DNA of 64,000 nt from the NCBI GenBank assembly GCA_018873245.2, contig JAEMBT020000009.1, forward strand, positions 6,886,778 to 6,950,777, given 5' to 3'. Below, one piece after another: positions 23,580 to 36,209 of this stretch. The notes below the pieces were generated by a model, which saw nothing but the letters and a program-made list of their open reading frames with translations, had not been told where the DNA came from and did not search any database. The translations under genes and the position numbers were made by a program. Position 1 is the stretch's first letter; every line of letters begins with the position of its first letter. The DNA comes from Archegozetes longisetosus (Eukaryota; Arthropoda; Arachnida; Sarcoptiformes; Trhypochthoniidae).

Positions 23580-24793
23580 TCAAAACTTACCATTTTGAAT
23601 CAAAATAACAGTATAGTTGATAATAAAACAAAATATCTATTGGATAATCAAGAAATGAGTTCAACTATCTACTAGACAGTTAGGTAAATTAAAAACTTAC
23701 AGATAGTAAAGTTGATTTGTTGTAAGGAACAAATCCTCCAATGGTGAAGCCTAATCTTGAATTAATGACTTGTGTCTTAAATGAAAGATATTCTTTAAAG
23801 CTGTTTTCATTCAAAAGAGAGACGTCAATTTCATCCAATTGTAGAAAGAATTTTTCAGTTTCACCATAAACTAATCCATTTATAGAGCAATCAATTATGA
23901 GTCTTACGGCAAACATAATTGAAGTGAAAATGACACTTGATTTCAAGGCTTGATTATTTGCCTCAAAAATAGATATGTATATTTGAAGCATGATTCCAGA
24001 TATTGTTAGAACTACATCCGTAAAAGTAATAAAATATAATGATTGATCCAATTTTGATATTACATTCCTTGTATCGGTAAATGATTTTCTTATATTCCGT
24101 ATAGTATTAAAGTTGAAATTTTGTGTTGCATTATTACCGATTAGTGACAACGCTTTTCGTAGATTTTCCATGTATTCAATCAATGATAAAGAGATAGCTA
24201 TAAAAGAAATCTTTAAGAATCTGACTAATGTTAGGAAAGACTTCAAACAAACCACAAGTTAGAAAATGGGTAGTACACAGTCCTATAAAGTAATATGTGG
24301 AACAGAAACAGGTATTTATAATTATTGAATAAATAGATTCTTGTTTTTCTATTAAATTAATCATGTGGTAAATAAGTGAAGTGAAATTAGACAAAATTAT
24401 TGTCAGAAAAATTGCTTGATTCTTGGGTTTTCTAATTCTATATGAAAACCATATAACAAATAGATCAAATCCTTTGAATTGATAGAAGATTAAGTTAACA
24501 AGTATGGAAGTAATGTTGCTAATGATCCATAAATATTGCGAATAAAACATTATTTTGAATTCTGACTTAGAAACCGTATAGTTTTTGATAATCATAATAT
24601 AACTGGACGCAAAACCTAATATGACGACAAAAGTCCATACATTTCCAAAATATTTCAATTTCCTGTTGACAGTGCATTTTCCTGTTTTTGTTATAATAGT
24701 TCCACCAAAGGTTATTCCGAGCAAACGGTAACACCAAAGAAAAATCACTTCAACTGAATACTTGCTCCCGAAGGTTTCTGTTATAATACTCAT
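23580..24793 (-). CDS. gustatory receptor B1, intact
   Basis: Exons: 24793-24253, 24197-23701 and 23636-23580, giving 364 residues. The start is the ATG at 24793 (MSIITETF), which aligns with the ATG of A1; longer frames upstream begin only at a TTG. CYRLLGITFGGTI marks the N-terminal region. Intron 1 is only 55 nt with a GTTTGT donor and a TTTTATAG acceptor; reading through it would shift frame, so it must be spliced. Intron 2 starts GTAAGT in phase 0. The tail NYTVILIQNGKF has Asn where the family usually has Phe after Gln. An LTR-like insertion lies about 540 bp upstream. It is very similar to B3 to B5, so it is a recent duplicate. Confidence 0.85.
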
Positions 24794-24896
24794 TTTTTCT
24801 CTAGAGTAATTGGTACTTGAAATAAGTTCTTGTATTATCAAAATGATTTATAAAAGTTGATCAAATCTTGTTTTTTATTTAATTTCTGTTAACCCT

Positions 24897-24906
24897 GTTT
24901 CCATGA
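24897..24906 (-). promoter_or_regulatory. conserved upstream motif of the Gr-B copies
   Basis: GTTTCCATGA on the + strand lies exactly 104 bp before the ATG of B1. The same ten bases at the same distance are at 32913-32922 (B2), 36313-36322 (B3), 38983-38992 (B4) and 42323-42332 (B5). It is also present 128-129 bp before A1 and A2, where the flanks differ. Confidence 0.5.
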
Positions 24907-25331
24907 AAACCATTTGAACAAATGCATAATATTTAATATTTATTATTTTAATGGATATACAAGGTCAAAAAATTATTTTCCTGTAGTCAGAACAAAAACT
25001 ACGGTTGTATAACTACGGAATAATATTTCTGCATAAGAGTGTAATTCGACTCGACACAAACTATTACAACCTAAAATATGTTTAAATTCCAAATCTTTTA
25101 ATTATATTCACTTACCTGTTAGTTTCAATTCCGTTGACAAATAAGTGTTAGTTTATACCTGACTTGTGAAATTTATAATCAAATGAATTACATTAATTTA
25201 TTATACTTGTTTTTATACAATTACAATGAGAGAAATGTAATAGATAACAATGGAAAGCAAAAAAGTAAAATTTGAAAAGTATGAAACAATTCTTTTATAT
25301 CTTCCGTGATTGTGATTGCATTTCCTAATAA

Positions 25332-25990
25332 TGTGTCGTCTCCAGTGAACAAATTGGTCGATGGGCGACGCTTATGGCTGACTGTCAATTTTCAGACTCA
25401 CAGGTCCGGAGCTTATGTGGCTGCAATGCTTTATCCCGAGCGAGAGCCGAAAACTTGAACTGATCAGCTATTTGCGCCTTCGCTGACCTGTTCTCTGTCT
25501 TCACCCAATTGGATGAGAAGTGTTTGTGTGAGCCTTGATTTTTAGAATTGAGACTTGTTGGTAGCGCTCTACAAGAAGCACTACCTCAACTAAGTCTAAA
25601 AGGAGCCGAAAGTTAGAGAAAAGAAAATAAAATAAACTATTTAAAAAAACAGCGCTATTACGTACCAAAGGAAAACTGATCAATTTTTATTGAAATTTGA
25701 GACTTTATATACAATATTTGGAGAAAGGCCAACTCTAGTCCAATAGGAAACTGGTTCTCACAAGCACAAGTCCAATCAGGGCTTAAGTGGACGGTACGTG
25801 GACTCATTAGATTTTTGCTCAGGACACCAGTCTGGGAATAGGGAATTGCAACTAGTTTTAGAATGAAGGTTTTGATTGCACTTTTCATTATAAAAAGTTG
25901 TTACATATAGAAATGTTTGAATGCAAAGTGTTCTAAAAAAATGTTTCTGATTTAAGTTTTTTTTAATTGGGTTTTTATTATTACGTCTCA
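25332..25990. mobile_element. LTR-like insertion upstream of Gr-B1 (probable solo LTR)
   Basis: About 659 bp, starting TGTGTCGTC and ending ACGTCTCA. It is absent at the same spacer position upstream of B3, and a second copy lies at 39421-40112 upstream of B4. TG..CA ends, an internal TATA-like word (TTTATATA near 25706) and no coding frame suggest a solo LTR. I could not establish a clean target-site duplication. The three minus-strand frames here (25501-25991) are not genes. Confidence 0.5.
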
Positions 25991-26443
25991 ATATACTTTG
26001 AGTTTTAGTCTTTATTTTATTTTGTAAAAGTAGAGTTTCACATTAGATTATTTTTATGGTATTTATTCATTAATGTTTACAATTGTGCCATTTTTAGATG
26101 TTCTTATGTAAATAAAAATTTTTTCAATTAAAATTTCTTATCCTACATTTCTTTGTTCATTAAAGGAGAAGTTATAATTTAATTTCTCAATATTTATTAT
26201 TCTACGCTTCGAATCAGAACTTTGATATGCTCCTCAAATTCGCTTTTTGAACCTACATTTTCTAAAGTATATATCTCATAAATAACACGTGAAATCCTTA
26301 TCAGAGATTGAATCACAAAATTCTTGGAGACAGATCTCTTAATTAGCTCACTACTGTTTACTTATCTTTAGTAACCGATTTTATATCTAGACAAAATATA
26401 GAATTTGAAGTAAACACTCTATTGATACTTCTTTAAATATAAT

Positions 26444-28821
26444 CAGCCTGACCACATCTCTTTCGCCAATTCCTTGATTTTTTCAATAAAAACTGAATAA
26501 TTACCTGGACATTCCGGAACATCAAATTTATTGCCATTTTTAAAGTAAACATTACTTTCTATCATATTTAGTATCATTTTTAGCGGCCTTGATTAGATTT
26601 TCGTTATTTAGTACAAAATTTTAAAATTCACAGCAATTCATTGAAAAATTAATTTTACCACATATTTCAGCTTTAATTGTGTCTACATTTATTCGACTTC
26701 GGTCATCTTTCCAAACTATTTTCATTGTGCTGAACACGCTTCCTATGAAATCATTCGCTATTGGGATTGCGTAAACAGTTTCAACAACTTTTTTTAAATT
26801 TGGTAAATCTAGAGCTTACAATACTTTGCACCACTTATTAACAGAATTCAGAGCTTTATCTTCAGAGGTAAACATCATTAAAAATTGATTGAACGAACTG
26901 ATTTCATCGAACATCTTGTCGCTAATCACTTTCATATTCAATGCATTTAAGATTTGATTGATATTTTCATAATCAAGTTTGCCGTCCAAATTAAGGACTT
27001 TAAAATGTTTGAAAATAGATGATTCAGAATTAAAATGCTTTTCTAAATAACCTAGAACCCTGTCTTAGCATTCCAATGCTCCAAATTCAAAAGTCCCACG
27101 TTCAGAAACGGATATACTCTTGAGGTAATATTAATATTAGAGCCAAAAAACTTATGTTTACGTCTATTTGTCAATTGTATTTTCAACTTCATCATTAAGT
27201 CATATAAATTGCTTGAATTGACTTTATTGCTCTGCAAAAGTTCTAAATTCTGATGAAATATTTCCATTAGATGTTTAGTAAATTCTAAATAAAGATCAGA
27301 ACTATTCAATCCATTCATTTTTACGCCCCAAACAAATTCAACTACAACTTTATGACAATTATTCGTACTGATTCCTATAAAATAGTTTTTAATTTCTCTA
27401 GAATTTCTCAACAAACGCTTTATTGCTGGAAAAAGTGAAAGCCAACGAGTAGGGACATGTTTTAGTATTTTCTGGAACTCTGTTCCACTGAACTCGTAGC
27501 AAGACTTGAGAGATTCGATACGCTTTGCAGAATTTGAAAAATGTGCAAATATTTTGATGATTAGATTTTCCACATCTAAGTCCAGTTTCATTAAGGAATC
27601 TTTGGCCGTATTTTGAATTAAATGACAATTACAATTCGCTTTTACTATAAAATTATTTTTTGACTTGAAGTTTTCATAGACTGAATGATGATTACCCATA
27701 ATTTACATTTGCATTGTCAGCACTGTAAGCAATTATTTGATTTTGACTCAACTCATTATTGGCTAAAGATTTCGTTAATTGATTATAAATAGCATCAGAT
27801 TTTTCATTTGAGTCTTCATAGAAATCAAAATATTGAATACCGATTGGAAACAGTTTAATGTTCCCCTTATTAGAAGAATCGCTTACTATTGAAAATACTT
27901 TACCTCTAACTTTATTAAAATGAGATTCGATAGAAGCTGGAGACAGAACATTCTTCACTATAGCTTCCATTTTGGTTCGACCACAACGTAGTCCTTTGGC
28001 AATCTTGGAATCAGTAAATAAATTCTGAATTAATTTGTTACCACAGTCAGTCGATCGGTAACTCAAGTGATGATTTACAGAATGATATACCAGACACACC
28101 TCTGAGACAATTATAGATTTGGTTTCACTTGAATCACATTTAGCGATGAAATTGCTTAATGCTGAAAACATTTTGGCCGAATTCACATTTGATTCGTATG
28201 ATTTCGATTTTCTGTGTGTATTGACAGCTGAAATGCCTTCGTATTTAATTGTGAATTGAGTTTTACATAATATACAATTAGCTTTGAAGTCATAAACTTT
28301 TATCAGCCAATCTTTATATTCATTTTTCGAAAGCCATATATCCTGGAAATAAGTCAATCTCTTCTTTGATTTTTTGGCGATTCATTAATAGTTCGTTTGT
28401 TTGACATGATATTAGTTTGTTAGCAATTAATTGATATAATAATAAATATTTTCAGTATTTATTGAAAACAAATATTAAATCTTTAGCGAAATGTAAATTA
28501 TTTGTTCAGAAAATATAGTAACATTATATACTATTAGTGTGAACATTAGCAACAAATAATTATGAGTAAACGTATGACTACTTCAGGATTCAGTTATATT
28601 TTATACCTATTTTAGAGTTTTGTTTTAGTATTTATATAGAGTAATGATAAGTACATTTACATTCTTTTAATACAATTTCGAAAAATCTGTTTTTAAACAT
28701 TTTGTCAAACATTTATCATTCATGGACACTTGTATGTCAAGGAATGGTCCATTCCTTCCACCTGGACACAGTTCACGATTCCTGGACTGTTAAGGTCATT
28801 CCGGGACATGTGGTCAGGCTG
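26444..28821 (-). mobile_element. hAT transposon with broken transposase, 2378 bp
   Basis: The target-site duplication AATATAAT is perfect (26436-26443 and 28822-28829). The empty site is visible in the B3 spacer, which reads ACATATAATACAAATTTC at the same point. Ends are CAGCCTGACCACATCTC at the left and GACATGTGGTCAGGCTG at the right. The right 100 bp, on the 5' side of the transposase, contains repeated GTCCAGG words and is the source of both arms of the MITE at 12874-13122. Confidence 0.92.
26560..28393 (-). pseudogene. hAT transposase, frameshifted
   Basis: Reading from 28393, the protein shows a BED-like finger region (NCILCKTQF..HRKSK, frame 28357-27692). The catalytic core follows: YSADNANVNYG at the end of that frame continues as NHHSVYENFKS in frame 27699-27052, so one frameshift lies at about 27695. 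Next come CNCHLIQNTAKDSL and VPTRWLSLFPAIKRLL, the usual hAT R-W segment. Beyond the stop near 27052 other frames continue to IPIANDFIGSVFSTMKIVW near 26720-26780, the C-terminal dimerisation motif. At least three breaks separate these parts, so the gene is inactive now but nearly full length. Its element has intact ends and duplication, so decay is fairly recent. Confidence 0.85.
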
Positions 28822-28829
28822 AATATAAT

Positions 28830-29118
28830 ACTAATTTCGGAATTTAAAACTTATTAATTAGTATATATTTCTTGAACAATACTAGTAATATGAATACACA
28901 TGCAGAATATACATTTTTATAACTATTTAATTATGCTAATTTTCTGCGTGATTACTAACAAATTGCATAATCTTCTATAAACAAGCTTTTCTTAAACTTA
29001 TTGAGTGTGAATGCATTCTGAGCTCACTCAAACTTGATAAATCTAAAACCATAAATAACAACGAGAAGTGATGCTATTTTATGCAGATTTCTATCTTTCC
29101 ATTATATTCAATAAAATA
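28830..29118. repeat. B-type spacer between two insertions
   Basis: Matches 34563-34850 and 23160-23410, including the inverted pair TTGAGTG..CACTCAA near 29000-29035. It separates the hAT element from the TA-flanked element that follows. Confidence 0.6.
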
Positions 29119-30795
29119 ACGTACTCGGATAAAAATCCGCACAAATTTCAATTGATTGTAAAATAATAAAATAATTATAATATAGAGTCAAAATTTGGCA
29201 AAAACTTAAACCAATTATTGATTATTAAAGTGTAATTTTTATTTAAACATATGAGCGAGTGTTTGGCTACAATATCACTTTTTGCAAGGATACCCCTAAA
29301 AGTGTAATGAAAATCAATATAATTCAAAATTATATAAAAGTTTTGAAAATTTTATCCTCTCTTCTCAGTTATTTCACAATAATTTTATGTAATTTATTAT
29401 CATTAATAAGTAACTATTAGGTTTTTTCGTTTTTTAATGATAAATTTTGATATTTCTTGATAACTAATGATTAATTTAGGGGCATTCTGTGATCAATCTT
29501 TTGATCAAAAGTACTTGTATTGAGTATCAAAGTGCTCGTCTCGTCGGGAGCTTTCCAATGATTTATGTGTCGGTATGGTTTAGAATCGGGAGCGACCGAA
29601 AAGGGACTCCTTAAATAGACCAAAATCGAGACAAATTTATCGATGCGCTTCGATTTTTTGTCTCTCTTTTTTTATTATATTGAATATTTTAACTTTTCTT
29701 TCATTGTTAAATGATCATCAATATTTTATTTATAATATTATAGAAAAATAAAAATTTTTAACTTAATCGATACAAAATTGGGGTAAATCCGGGCTAATGG
29801 GTCTAAGGGGGTTCCCGACCCCCCTACCTCCAAATGTGATACATCATTGGATTCAGTTCGTCGAGCTGAACATTTTGATACCACACTTGACTACTTCCAA
29901 CGCGAACCTGACCACTTCTGGCCACCGAGACCTAACCTTCTCGAAAATGGGTAAACCTGGCTTTACCAAGTTGTAACCCAAGCCAAACCTGATTTAAACT
30001 AAGGTATAATAGGTTAGGTCGCTTTGCGACCTAACTTATTCTCCTTTAGTTAATGTCAGTCTTGTTTGGGTTACGACTCGAGAATCCAGGTTTATCCATT
30101 ACGAGGTACTAAACCAAACTATGATGGATATCTCGAGAACTACTTGAGATAATTGACTAAGTGAGGTATCAAAATGTTCAGTTCGATGTCCTGAGTTCAA
30201 TGATATATCACTTGGCGGGGTCGGTCACTCCCGTCGGGAGTTGTCCAGAAGTGGTCAGGTTCGGATCAAAAGTGGTCAAGTGTAGTATCAAAATGTTCAG
30301 CTTGACGAACTGAATCCAATGATATATCACACTTGGGGTGGGAGGTCGAGAACCCCTTTAGACCCATTAGCCCGGATTCACCCCAAAATTGCAATCACTT
30401 TTCTTAGTGTTATCCTTAAATTTCTTTGATTAGTTTGATGACCATTTTTAAGGTAACTTGAAATAAATTTTGTTAATATTTTCGATAATTTATATTCCCT
30501 TAAATCTGAACTATAAATCTGATCATTTTAGAAATTTTGAAATGAATTAAAATGAGTAAAATTAAAAATTTTGAATGATGCCAGTTTTTAAAACGAAAAT
30601 TTCCAAACACTTTTTCGAGGTTATTCGTTTTAAAATTATGTAACACTTTTCTTTATATGAATATTTTTTTTAATTTTTCACTGTTATAGAGAATAGAAAA
30701 TTCCCTTTTATTTGACATATAAATCACATATCTTTTTAAGCTTAAAATATTTAAAAAAGTTTGTAAACATTTTGCGGATTTTTATCCGAGAACGT
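29119..30795. mobile_element. 1677 bp TA-flanked element with 22 bp inverted ends
   Basis: The ends pair over 22 bp with one mismatch: ACGTACTCGGATAAAAAT at the left and ACGTTCTCGGATAAAAAT from the right, each followed by CCGC. TA flanks both sides (29117-29118, 30796-30797), and the empty site AATAAAATATTAGATT is seen in the B3 spacer. The class fits Tc1/mariner. There is no transposase frame, and a second foldback element is nested at 29780-30384. Confidence 0.8.
29780..30384. mobile_element. 605 bp foldback element nested in the previous one
   Basis: The ends are GGGGTAAATCCGGGCTAATG and near-complement (over 35 bp matched), flanked by AAAATT on both sides (29774-29779, 30385-30390). Inner parts are also inverted copies, for instance ATTGGATTCAGTTCGTCGAG against the complement near 30300. 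Pieces of the same family recur at 54243-54500. Confidence 0.75.
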
Positions 30796-30952
30796 TATTA
30801 GATTATTTTATTGATAATTTTAGACAAAAACGCGAGATCATAATTAAAAATATACTTGAAACTGACGCGCATCACACAGTGGACGATTTTGCAACCGTAC
30901 TCTTCTTGTATCCCCGCATTTAACATCATCTCCCCGTACCTGCATTAGAACT

Positions 30953-32809
30953 TCAAAACTTACCATTTTGAATCAAAATAATAGTATAGTTGACAATAAA
31001 ACAAAATATCTATTGGATAAGTAAGAAATGAGTTCAACTATCTACTAGAGAGTAAGGTAAATTGACGACTTACAGATAGTAAAGTTGATTTCTTATAAGG
31101 AACAAATCCTCCAATAGTGAAGCCTATTCTTGAATTAATGACTTGTGTCTTAAATGAGAGATATTCTTTAAAGTTATTTTCATTCAAAAGAGAGATGTCA
31201 ATCTCATCCAATTGTAGAAAGAATTTTTCAGTTTCGCTATAAACTTATCCATGTATAGAGCAATCAATTATGAGTCTTACAGCAAACATAGTTGAAGTGA
31301 AAATAAAACTTGATTTCAAAGCTTGATTATTTGCCTCAAAAATAGATATGTATATTTGAAACATGATTCCAGATATTGTTAGAAATACATCCGTAAAAGT
31401 AATAAAATATAATGATTGATCCAATTTTGATATTACATTCCTTGTATCGGTAAATGATTTTCTTATATTCCGTATAGTATTAAAGTTGAAATTGTGTGTT
31501 ACATTATTACCGATTAGTGACAACTCTTGTCTTAGATTTTCCATGTATTCAATCAATGATAAAGAGATAGCTATAAAAGAAATCTTTCGGAATTCGACTG
31601 AAGTTACGAAAAGCTTCAAACAAACCACAAGTTAGAAAATGGATAGTACACAGTAGTGTTGTATAGCTTAGAGATTTTTAGTTTGTCTTGTCTTAGTCTT
31701 AGTCTTATAGTCAAAAATTTCTTTTCTCTTATCTTAGTCTTAGTATTAATGCTAGAATTTTAGTTTAGCTTATCTTAGTCTTATAGTCAAAAATTTTCGA
31801 TTTGCTTATCTTTTGCTTAGTCTTAGTCTTACTACTTGTGTTAGTTATCTCTTTATAGCATATATTATAACATTTTGAAATTTTTGATTATCTAATATGT
31901 TTCATAAAATGATCAATAGACTAACAAAACAAAACTAAGCGCAAAGACATTCACTATTAAAATGTATTGCAATAGGAGTACAATTGTTTATCTAGTGATT
32001 TACAAATGGTTCTATAATTGAAAACTTCAAAAAATGAATCATTTCTAATGGATTAAATGACCATATTTGTATCTAAACTTCTGACTTTGTCTTAGTCTTA
32101 CTCTTATAAATATGTTTCTCTTGTTATGGTCTTAATTTTATAGAAAGAAATTTTATTTGTATTAAGCTTAGTCTTAATTTGAAAATCCAAAAATCATTTG
32201 TCTGACTTAGTCTTAGTCTTAAGCCAAATGATTTTAATATGTCTTATTTTGCTTAGTCTTATTCTTAGACTTAAGCTATACATCACTAGTACACAGTCCT
32301 ATAAAGTAATATGTGGAGCAGAAACAAATATTTATAATTATTGAGTACATAGATTCTTCTATTTTTATTAAATTAGTCATGTAGTAAATGAATGAAGTGA
32401 AACTAAACAAAATTATTGTCAAAAAAATTGCTTGATTCTTTGGTTTTCTGATTTTATATGAAAACCATATAAAGAATACATTAAATCCTTTGAATTGATA
32501 GAAGATTAAGTTAACAAGTATGGAAGTAACGTTGCCAATGACCCATAAATATTGCGAATAAAACATCATTTGGAATTCTGACTTAGAAACCGTATAGGTT
32601 TTGACAATCCTAATATAACTGGACGCGAAACTTAATATGACGACAAAAGTCCATATATTTCCTAAATATTTCAATTTCCTGTTGACAGTGCATTTTCCTC
32701 TTTCTGTTATGATAGTTCCACCAAAGGTTATTCCGAGCAAACGGTACAACCAAAGAAAAATCATTTCAACTGAACACTTGCTCCCGAAGGATCCTGAGAT
32801 AAGACTCAT
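30953..32809 (-). pseudogene. gustatory receptor B2, disrupted by a hAT element and a nonsense codon
   Basis: The three-exon plan is still visible: exon 1 32809-31626, exon 2 31570-31074 (497 nt, as in all B copies) and exon 3 31009-30953. Exon 1 is cut by the 635 bp element at 31654-32288. Without the element and one duplicate of its target site, exon 1 is 541 nt, the same as in B1. In exon 2, where the paralogs read SIHGLVYGETEKF, a TAA at 31245-31247 replaces the Leu codon. Splice sites and the tail NYTVILIQNGKF are kept. It is a dead copy, and the unit around it has taken three further insertions (26444-28821, 29119-30795, 33088-33833). Confidence 0.9.
31654..32288. mobile_element. non-autonomous hAT element with CTTAGT word arrays, inside Gr-B2 exon 1
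   Basis: The ends are TAGTGTTGTATAGCTTA and, from the right, TAGTGATGTATAGCTTA. The 8 bp duplication GTACACAG is perfect (31646-31653, 32289-32296), and the intact sequence is present in B1 and B5. Both end regions are filled with CTTAGTCTTA-type words (around 31684-31840 and 32085-32275). No coding frame. Confidence 0.92.
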
Positions 32810-33087
32810 TTTTTCTCTACAGTAATTGATACGTGAAGTAAAATCTTGTATTATCAAACTGATTCATAAAAGTCAATCAAATCTTGTTATTTATTTAATT
32901 TCTGTAAATCCTGTTTCCATGAAAACCATTTGAATAAATGCATAATATTTAATATTAATTGTTTTAATGGATATACAAGGTCGAAAAAACTGTTTTCCCG
33001 TAGTCAGACCAAAAACAACAGTTGTATTACTACGGCATAATATTTTTGAATCAGAGTCTAATTTGACTCGACACAAACTATTAGAAC

Positions 33088-33833
33088 CACTGCCGTAGCC
33101 AGCTTTTCTGGTCTGGGGGGCTAAATGTATGAAAATTCTCAGTTAAGATAATCTTTATTTAATCAAAATTTAATACAATACAATTTTTCTGTTACAATGA
33201 GTTTTACCAAATTCAATGACAAAATTATATAGATTAATAGATAATGCAATATCTCTTTCAATCGAAATAAGAGCTAAACCGTTTAATCTGTCATTAGACA
33301 TTGAATTTCTCAAATAAGTTTTAACTCTTTAAATGTTGAAAAACTCCTTTCACAAGAAACATTAACACATCCTATAGTTAATGATATCTTAAAATACTTT
33401 AATAAATCTGGCATAGAGTTTGAATAATCAGTTAGTTTTTCATAGACATTAAAAATATCTTCGCATTCATAGAATAATAATTTTGCAGTTTCAGAATTTG
33501 ACTTTAAATCTTCTAGATTCAAACAATAATGAGTAGCAAAAGGCTTCAAAATTTCAAACTTCATGAAATGCTTGGATTTTGGATGGCAAGCGCTAACTCC
33601 CATTAAAATATCTGTTAATTTATTATCAAACCTTTGAATGATGCTAAACAAAAGGCAATCGATTGATGCATAAAATAGATTAACTTAAATATTATCCGAA
33701 TTATTGATATCGTAACTGTTTGAAATATTATCAACAAAATAACGTTCTATGTTTACCATACTGGTCTACACTTAAACTTTGAAAAACCTTTAGGGGGCTA
33801 TAGCCCCCCTAGCCCCCGCTGGCTACGGCCGTG
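33088..33833 (-). mobile_element. hAT element, 746 bp, internally deleted
   Basis: Ends CACTGCCGTAGCCAGC and CACGGCCGTAGCCAGC (from the right), followed by G-rich runs. The 8 bp duplication ATTAGAAC is perfect (33080-33087, 33834-33841), and the empty site CAAACTATTAGAACCT is in the B3 upstream flank. CGTAGCCAG-type ends are common in insect hATs of the ZMYM/TTF-finger group. Only the last part of the transposase remains. Confidence 0.9.
33200..33651 (-). pseudogene. hAT transposase C-terminal fragment
   Basis: The frame from 33651 ends with the hAT dimerisation motif: LLKYFKISLTIGCVNVSCER, then SFSTFKELK. After a frameshift at about 33315 the next frame continues with TYLRNSMSNDRLNGLALISI, the usual end. 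The N-terminal finger and catalytic core are deleted, in line with the short element. Confidence 0.85.
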
Positions 33834-34992
33834 ATTAGAACCGAAAATATGTTTAAATTACAAATCTTTTAATTATATTCACTTACCTGTTAGTTTCAAT
33901 TCAGTTGAGAAATAAGTGTTAGTTTATAAATGACTTGAGAAATTTATAATTAAACAAATTGAATTAATTTAATTACATTTTTTTTATACAATCACAATAA
34001 GAGAAACGTAATAGTTAACAATGAAAATTATAAAAAGTAGCATTTAAAAGATATGAACAGATTCTTTTATATCTTCTGTGATTGCGATTGCACTACGTAA
34101 TATAATTTTTAGTTTTCTCATAATTTTATTTTGTAAAAGTAGCGTTTCACATTAGGTCACTTTTATAGTATTTATTCATTAATGTTCACAATTGTGCCAC
34201 TTTTGTATGTTCTTATGTAAATCAAATTTTTTTAAATAAAACTTTCTTACCCATCATTTCTTTGTTCATTAAGAGAGAAGCTATATTTTAATTTTACAAT
34301 ATTTATTATTCTGCCCTTCGAAACAGAACTTTGATGTGATCCTCGAATTCGCTTTTTTGAACCTACATTTTCTAAAGTATATATCTCATAGATAACACGT
34401 GAAATCCTTATCAGAGATTGAATCACAAAATTCTCGGAGACAGATCTCTTAATTAGCTCAATACTGTTAACTTTAGTAACCGATTTTATATCAAGACAAA
34501 ATATCGTATGTTGAAGTAAACGCTCTATGGATACTTGTTTACATATAATACAAATTTCAGAATTTAAAACTTATTAATTAGTATATATTTCTTGAACAAT
34601 ACTAGTAATATGAATACACGTGCAGAGTATACATTTTTATAACTATTTAATTATGCTTATTTTCTGCGTGATTACTAACAAATTGCATAATCTTCTATAA
34701 ACAAGCTTTTCTTAAACTTATTGAGTGTGAATGCATTCTGAGCTCACTCAAACTTGATAAATCTAAAACCATAAATAACAACGAGAAGTGATGTTATTTT
34801 ATGCAGATTTCTATCTTTCCATTATATTCAATAAAATATTAGATTATTTTATTGATAATTTTAGACAAAAACGTGAGATCATAATTAAAAATATACTTGA
34901 AAATGACGCGCATCACACAGTGGACGATTTTGCAACCGTACTCTTCTTGTATCCTCGCATTTAATATCACCCCTCGTACTAGTATTGAAACT

Positions 34993-36209
34993 TTAAAACT
35001 TACCATTTTGAATCAAAATAACAGTATAGTTGATAATAAAACAAAATATCTATTGGAAAATCAAGAAATGAGTTCAACTATTTACTAGACAGTTAGATAA
35101 ATTGACGACTTACAGATAGTAAAGTTGATTTGTTGTAAGGAACAAATCCTCCAATAGTGAAACCTATTCTTGAATTAATGACTTGTGTCTTAAATGAGAG
35201 ATATTCTTTAAAACTATTTTCATTCAAAAGAGAGACGTCAATCTCATCCAATTGAAGAAAGAACTTTTCAGTTTCACCATAAACTAATCCATGTATAGAG
35301 CAATCAACTATTAGTCTTACGGCAAACATAATTGAAGTGAAAATAAAACTTGATTTCAAAGCTTGATTATTTTCCACAACAATAGATATGTATATTTGAA
35401 GCATGATTCCAGAAATTGTTAGAACTACATCCGTAAAAGTAATAAAATATAATGATTGATCCAATTTTGATATTACATTCCTTGTATTGATAAATGATTT
35501 TCTTATATTCCGTATAGTATTAAAGTTGAAATTGTGTGTTACATTATTAGCGATTAACGACAACTCTTGTCTTAGATTTTCCATGTATTCAATCAATGAT
35601 AAAGAGATAGCTATAAAAGAAATCTTTAAGAATCTGACTAAAGTTAGGAAAAGCTTCAAACGAACCATAAGTTAGAAAATGGATAGTATACAGTCCTATA
35701 AAGTAATATGTGGAGTAGAAGCAAGTATTTATAATTATTGAATACATATATTCTTGTATTTTGATTAAATAAGTCATGTAGAAAATAATTGAAGTGAAAT
35801 TTAACAAAATTATTGTCAAAAAAATTGCTTGATTCTTGGGTTTTCTGATTCTATATGAAAACCATATAACGAATAGATCAAATCCTTTGAATTGATAGTA
35901 GATTATGTTAACAAGTGTGCACGTAATGTTGCTAATAAGCCATATATATTGCGAATAAAACATTATTTGGAATTCTGACTTAGAAACCGTATGATTTTGG
36001 ATAATCATAATATAACTGGACGCAAATACTGATATGACGACGATAAAAGTCCATATATTTCCAAAATATTTCAATTTTCTGTTGACAGTGCATTCTCCAC
36101 TTGGTTTTATAATAGTTCCACCAAATGTTATTCCGAGCAAACGGTACAACCAAAGAAAAATCACTTCAACTGAATACTTGCTCCCGAAGGTTTCTGTTAT
36201 AAGACTCAT
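34993..36209 (-). CDS. gustatory receptor B3, intact
   Basis: Exons: 36209-35666, 35610-35114 and 35049-34993, giving 365 residues. Start ATG is MSLITETFG. Intron 1 is 55 nt (GTTCGT donor, TTTTATAG acceptor); it cannot be read through in frame. LYRLLGITFGGTI is present, with the exon-2 end GFTIGGFVPYNKSTLLS and the tail NYTVILIQNGKF. No disabling change. Its spacers lack all the insertions that surround B2, which makes it the best reference for the empty sites. Product is a predicted taste receptor channel subunit; ligand unknown. Confidence 0.87.

Noticed and set aside
34897..35088. Conserved 63-codon frame on the + strand, repeated at 37564-37755 and 40908-41099
   Set aside because: It is the antisense of the last Gr exon and its 3' flank, conserved only because the units are duplicates.
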